In this document: positions 60,688 through 64,000 of the stretch, piece by piece
Numbering within the stretch: position 1 is the first letter of the stretch
How the letters are laid out: the number at the start of each line of letters is the position of its first letter
From: CATOSK01 sp963665735
Lineage (GTDB): Bacteria > Chloroflexota > Dehalococcoidia > Lucifugimonadales > UBA3495
NCBI GenBank assembly: GCA_963665735.1
Contig: OY762444.1
Location: forward strand, 1,550,001-1,614,000
Direction: 5' to 3'
Length of the DNA: 64,000 nt
Program-made: the position numbers and the translations under genes
Notes under the pieces: model-generated
Told to the model about the DNA's origin: nothing
Databases searched by the model: none
Seen by the model: only the letters and a program-made list of their open reading frames with translations

Positions 60688-62103
60688 CTAAACCGGCGGC
60701 CTTCGCGTGTGCCAGTCGGTAGCCTGTTCGTAGGCGTGGGCCACCCGGAAAAGCGTCGTTTCGTCAAAGGGCTTGCCGGCGATTTGCAGACCCACCGGCA
60801 TATTGTCCGACGTGAACCCGCAGTTGATGGACAACGCCGGCGTGTTCGCCAGGTTGTACGGAGAGGTGTAGCTCCGCCGTCCCTTGAATCCGTCCATCAC
60901 TTCCTGCTTGCTGCCGATTCCCGCCCTTTCGGGTATCAACGGGGCCTGGATTGACGAAGTGGGCATAACCAGCACGTCCACCTGTTCCAGCGCGTCCAGA
61001 ATCTGCTGGCGGAGGACTTGCCGCAGTTTCAACGCTTTCTGGTGCGCCTGGGCCGGCATGATGCTGCCCATCAGCAGCCGCACCTGGTTGTTGTGGTCCA
61101 GCATCTCCAACCGATTGGCGATGTCGTCCCGGTTCAACGAGGCGGAGTCGGCCCCGATAACCCCCGTGGATATGACGGCGGAGTTGGCAATCAACGGTAT
61201 CTCCACTTCCCGCACGGTGGCCCCCAACTCGCCCAGCAGGGCGATGGCCTGGACTACGGCGTTCCTGACGTCGGGTTCCACGCCGGAATCGTCCACCCGT
61301 TCCTGCACCACACCGACGGTAATGCTGCTGATGTCTCCGGTCAGCGCCGCCACGTAGTCCGGCACCGGAGCGTTCCAGGTGTAGGGGTCTTTGGGGTCGT
61401 ACCCGGCGATGGCGGCCAGGGTCATGGCGCAGTCGGCAGTGGTGCGGGAAATCGGCCCCACCGTGTCCATTGACCAGGACGCGCCGAAAACCCCGTAGCG
61501 GCTGACCCGGCCCCAACTAGGGCGGATTCCCACCAGGCCGCAGAAAGACGCCGGCCCCCGGATGGAACCGCCGGTATCCTCGCCCAACGAGGTCGAACAC
61601 AAACCGGCGGCGGTGGCCGCCCCGGAGCCGCTGCTGGACGTGCCTGGGTTGCGGGATACATCCCAAGGATTGCGGGGCCGCCCGTAGGGATGATGGAAAG
61701 CGTCGCCGCTGGCGTACTCGCTCATGTTCAGCTTGCCCAGCAGCACCGCCCCGGCCCGTTTCAGGTTCGCCATCACGGTGGCGTCCTCTTGGGGAATGAA
61801 ATCCCCGTGAATGGTGGAGCCGTTGGTCGTGCGGATGCCCTCCGTCCAGAACTGGTCTTTCACTGCCACCGGAATCCCGTGCATCGGTCCGGCATAGTTG
61901 CCGGCGGCAATGTCAGCCTCGGCTTGCGCGGCCTGGGCCAACGCCTCGTCGCGGGCAACGGTGATATACGAATTGAGCTGCCCGTCCACGGCCTCAATGC
62001 GTTCCAGATACGCTTGGGTTGCTTCCACCGGGGAAATTTCCCGGGCCTGGATAGCCGCTGACAATTGGGTGGCGGACATGAAAGGAATCTGCTGCTGCGT
62101 CAT
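60688..62103 (-). CDS. Amidase signature enzyme
   Basis: 471 residues. Lys in HGIPVAVKDQFWTEGIRTTNGST, then PGTSSSGSGAATAAGLC and the nucleophile Ser in GEDTGGSIRGPASFCGLVG; the Ser-cisSer-Lys triad is complete and canonical. Probably hydrolyses a small amide or carbamate. The start ATG at 62103 lies 5 nt after the stop of a small AtzG-like gene, so the two are translated together. Confidence 0.92.
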   Translation of the reverse strand: MTQQQIPFMSATQLSAAIQAREISPVEATQAYLERIEAVDGQLNSYITVARDEALAQAAQAEADIAAGNYAGPMHGIPVAVKDQFWTEGIRTTNGSTIHGDFIPQEDATVMANLKRAGAVLLGKLNMSEYASGDAFHHPYGRPRNPWDVSRNPGTSSSGSGAATAAGLCSTSLGEDTGGSIRGPASFCGLVGIRPSWGRVSRYGVFGASWSMDTVGPISRTTADCAMTLAAIAGYDPKDPYTWNAPVPDYVAALTGDISSITVGVVQERVDDSGVEPDVRNAVVQAIALLGELGATVREVEIPLIANSAVISTGVIGADSASLNRDDIANRLEMLDHNNQVRLLMGSIMPAQAHQKALKLRQVLRQQILDALEQVDVLVMPTSSIQAPLIPERAGIGSKQEVMDGFKGRRSYTSPYNLANTPALSINCGFTSDNMPVGLQIAGKPFDETTLFRVAHAYEQATDWHTRRPPV

Positions 62104-62108
62104 AGTTG

Positions 62109-62306
62109 CTAACTCCCTGGTTCCGACGTTGGGGGCATGACCAAGGGCAAGGGTTCCACCTGTTCCCAGCCCGGCGGGTCCAATTCCGCCAGGGCCTCCA
62201 GCCAACCGTTAAGGCTGTAACCGACTTCGACCACCAGATGCGGCGGTATGGTGATTCCGGCGGCCTTGGCCAGGGCCAGAATTTCGCTTTCGGTCAGGTC
62301 TGCCAT
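62109..62306 (-). CDS. Small AtzG-like subunit gene
   Basis: 65 residues: MADLTESEILALAKAAGITIPPHLV, a helical region, then LDPPGWEQVEPLPLVMPP. The order and the position before an amidase gene resemble AtzG/DUF4089 subunits, which stabilise AtzE-type amidases. Similarity was judged by pattern only. Confidence 0.6.
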   Translation of the reverse strand: MADLTESEILALAKAAGITIPPHLVVEVGYSLNGWLEALAELDPPGWEQVEPLPLVMPPTSEPGS

Positions 62307-62477
62307 AGCGACGCCCTCCCGTTCAAGAGTGTTGCGGCAACGGTAGAGACCGGCGGAAAAACCGCCATCCCAGCGTCAACCTGCCGGGAATTTTGACTTG
62401 GCATGAAAGGTATGTCAACGCAGTACCCTGCCGTTCCCTTTCTTTGCAGGCGCCGGTTGCGGTGAGGATGGAAGAAC

Positions 62478-62573
62478 CGTCATTCCGGCGTAGGCCGGAA
62501 TCCAGAAACCCCAAGCATACAACAGCCCCTCAAGGGTAAGGAATCCTGGATACCGGCGCAGGCCGGAATGACG
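62478..62573. repeat. Composite family A repeat
   Basis: CGTCATTCCGGCGTAGGCCG at the left and CTGGATACCGGCGCAGGCCG at the right, ending in GAATGACG. Confidence 0.85.
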
Positions 62574-62645
62574 GCAGAGGGCGGGAATGCCGGCAGGGTG
62601 ACAACCGCCAGACCCGGAACGGCCCTTTGATTGGAAAAACCGCCG

Positions 62646-62686
62646 TTGACAATCCCCGCCGCCATTGTCTATCGTCAACGCCGATG
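62646..62686 (+). promoter_or_regulatory. Promoter of the DUF2182 gene
   Basis: TTGACA at 62646-62651 with a TATCGT about 18 nt downstream (62670-62675), 8 nt before the ATG at 62684; nearly leaderless. The -10 is weak. Confidence 0.45.
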
Positions 62687-63454
62687 ACTTGGCGGGTTGA
62701 AAACCAAAAACTGTTCCTGTCGCTGCTGGGCGCGCTGATTGCCCTGGCCTGGCTGGGGCTGGCCGTCTGGGGACAATCGCCCTATGGCCGTTACCTTGAC
62801 CACGGCCAACTGGCCGAACTGCGGGCAGAGGACGCTGGACTGCTGGGGTTTTTCGTCGCCGGCTGGACGTTGATGGTCTTTGCCATGATGCTGCCCACCA
62901 GCCTGCCTCTGCTGGCCCTGTTCCGGGCCATGACCCGCCACCGGCCCGACGGCGCGGTTCTGGTGACGCTGGTTATCGCCGGATACATCGGGGTTTGGGC
63001 CTGGTTCGGACTGGCGGCGCACCTGGCCGACCTGGGGCTGCACCTGGCGGCGGAACGAAACGGCTGGCTGACCCGCAACTACTGGATTATCGGCGCATCC
63101 ATTGTAACGCTGGCCGGCGTGTACCAGTTTACGCCCTTAAAGTATCACTGCCTGGACAAGTGCCGGTCGCCGTTCAGTTTCATCATGGCCCGGTGGTCGG
63201 GGCGCAACGACAAGGCCCAGGCCCTGCGGCTGGGGCTGCATCACGGCGTTTATTGCGCCGGCTGCTGCTGGTCGTTGATGCTGATGATGTTCGTCGTCGG
63301 GTCGGGCAACGTCGGCTGGATGCTGGCCTTGGGAGCGTTGATGGCTGCGGAGAAGAACCTGTCCTGGGGCCGGCGTTTGGCGAAACCGTTGGGCGTTGTC
63401 CTGCTAGCGGCGGGAATATCGTTGGGACTGATTGGATACCTGGGAGGCGGCTAA
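62684..63454 (+). CDS. DUF2182 membrane protein, predicted metal-binding
   Basis: 256 residues, with six or so TM segments. The motifs LMVFAMMLPTSLPLL, FTPLKYHCLDKCRSPFSFIM and GLHHGVYCAGCCWSLMLMMFVVG hold the Met, His and Cys clusters of the family. DUF2182 proteins pair with DUF1326 proteins; a copper or metal role has been proposed. ATG at 62684 is better than the upstream ORF start. Confidence 0.9.
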   Translation: MTWRVENQKLFLSLLGALIALAWLGLAVWGQSPYGRYLDHGQLAELRAEDAGLLGFFVAGWTLMVFAMMLPTSLPLLALFRAMTRHRPDGAVLVTLVIAGYIGVWAWFGLAAHLADLGLHLAAERNGWLTRNYWIIGASIVTLAGVYQFTPLKYHCLDKCRSPFSFIMARWSGRNDKAQALRLGLHHGVYCAGCCWSLMLMMFVVGSGNVGWMLALGALMAAEKNLSWGRRLAKPLGVVLLAAGISLGLIGYLGGG

Positions 63455-63456
63455 GC

Positions 63457-64000
63457 ATGAACTACCGATTGGAAGGGAGCATCCTCGAAGTCTGCAACTG
63501 CCGGGTATTGTGTCCCTGCTGGATTGGGGAAGACCCGGACAATGGGACTTGCGATACCGTTCTGGCCTATCACTTCGACCGGGGTTTCGTCGAGGGCGTG
63601 GATGTTTCCGGGTTGACGCTGGCCTTTGTCGCCCACATCCCCGGCAACATCCTGGAAGGCGGATTCCGGGTGGTAATCGTGGTTGACGACCAGGCGACTA
63701 TCGAGCAGGAAGTTGCGCTGCTGGCCGCCTACCAGGGACGGCTGGGCGGGCCGTTGGAAGATTTATCGCGGCTCATCGGGGAAGTCCTGGCAGTAGAAAG
63801 GGCGCCGATAAACTTTTCAGTCGTTGGTGGCAAGGGACGGCTGACCATCGGCGACTCGGTAGAAGCGGAAATGGAACCCTACCGCAGCCGTTCCGGGGCG
63901 ATAACGACGCTGAACGAAAGCATATTTTCCACCATCCCCGGCAGTCCCGCCTACGTCGCCAAAGCTACCCGCTGGCGGGCCGCCGAGCCGCGCCTGGGTT
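63457..64000 (+). CDS. DUF1326 protein, partial
   Basis: 181 residues to the right edge. It begins MNYRLEGSILEVCNCRVLCPCWIGEDPDNGTC, with the CNC and CPC pairs typical of DUF1326, and has HIPGNILEGGFRVVIVVDD further on. It starts 2 nt after the DUF2182 stop and is co-transcribed. The Cys-rich start may bind the same metal as its partner. Confidence 0.9.
   Translation, partial: MNYRLEGSILEVCNCRVLCPCWIGEDPDNGTCDTVLAYHFDRGFVEGVDVSGLTLAFVAHIPGNILEGGFRVVIVVDDQATIEQEVALLAAYQGRLGGPLEDLSRLIGEVLAVERAPINFSVVGGKGRLTIGDSVEAEMEPYRSRSGAITTLNESIFSTIPGSPAYVAKATRWRAAEPRLG

Overview
The window is a high-GC bacterial chromosome segment with islands that are visibly richer in A+T. The 16S rRNA sequence, the unlinked 16S gene, and genes typical of Chloroflexota (the L21-L27-L31-DUF1385 order, many amidases, cyclase and cupin proteins, a thiolase with a DUF35 partner, Thr/Pro-rich lipoprotein linkers) suggest a Chloroflexota member, provisionally of the Dehalococcoidia/SAR202 type. 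The rank is an inference; no database search was possible.

Layout. 1-4.6 kb: start of a solute-binding lipoprotein, a lone 16S gene with a near-consensus promoter and its own terminator, an unknown membrane protein and a HEPN protein. 4.6-8.3 kb: a nucleotidyltransferase-like/HepT pair, selB, and a DUF3800 gene. 8.5-16.3 kb: MFS transporter, rmuC, higA, a Uma2 nuclease, hicAB, nadE and a DUF3644 gene. 16.4-28.1 kb: mostly metabolic and housekeeping genes (RidA, cupins, cyclase, recF, mscS, methyltransferase, tenA, serA), with a gene whose 3' end is repeated three times and a coiled-coil nuclease-like gene. 28.1-33.7 kb: an AccI-like restriction-modification system with a frameshifted nuclease, a HEPN/MNT pair, a ketopantoate reductase-like gene and a second HEPN/NTase-like pair. 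33.8-38.3 kb: a zinc-protease lipoprotein, a two-gene unit ending in a UGSC-type selenoprotein read through an in-frame UGA, and a methyltransferase-HNH fusion. 38.3-49 kb: SDR, Gfo/Idh oxidoreductase, a signal peptidase-like protein, BrkB, rpiB, a VLRF1 release-factor-like gene, a second hicBA, a second MFS transporter and many repeats. 49-52 kb: rplU-rpmA-rpmE and a DUF1385 gene. 52.2-54.3 kb: an A+T-rich NotI-like restriction-modification pair. 54.3-64 kb: thiolase/DUF35, two amidases (one with a small AtzG-like partner), a long coiled-coil protein, a tandemly duplicated retropepsin module, DUF2283, and a DUF2182-DUF1326 pair cut by the window end.

How it fits together. SelB at 5.6 kb is the elongation factor needed to read the selenocysteine UGA at 36.6 kb, so the window holds both part of the decoding machinery and a client. 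Defence and addiction modules are scattered rather than grouped in one island: three restriction-modification loci, three NTase/HEPN pairs, two extra HEPN genes, two hicAB operons, an orphan higA, and Uma2, DUF3800 and DUF3644 genes. Most spaces between genes are filled by a few families of short palindromic repeats. Three genes have a TATAAT-like -10 box exactly 6 nt before the start codon, which points to leaderless transcripts. No tRNA, CRISPR array, integrase or transposase gene was recognised.
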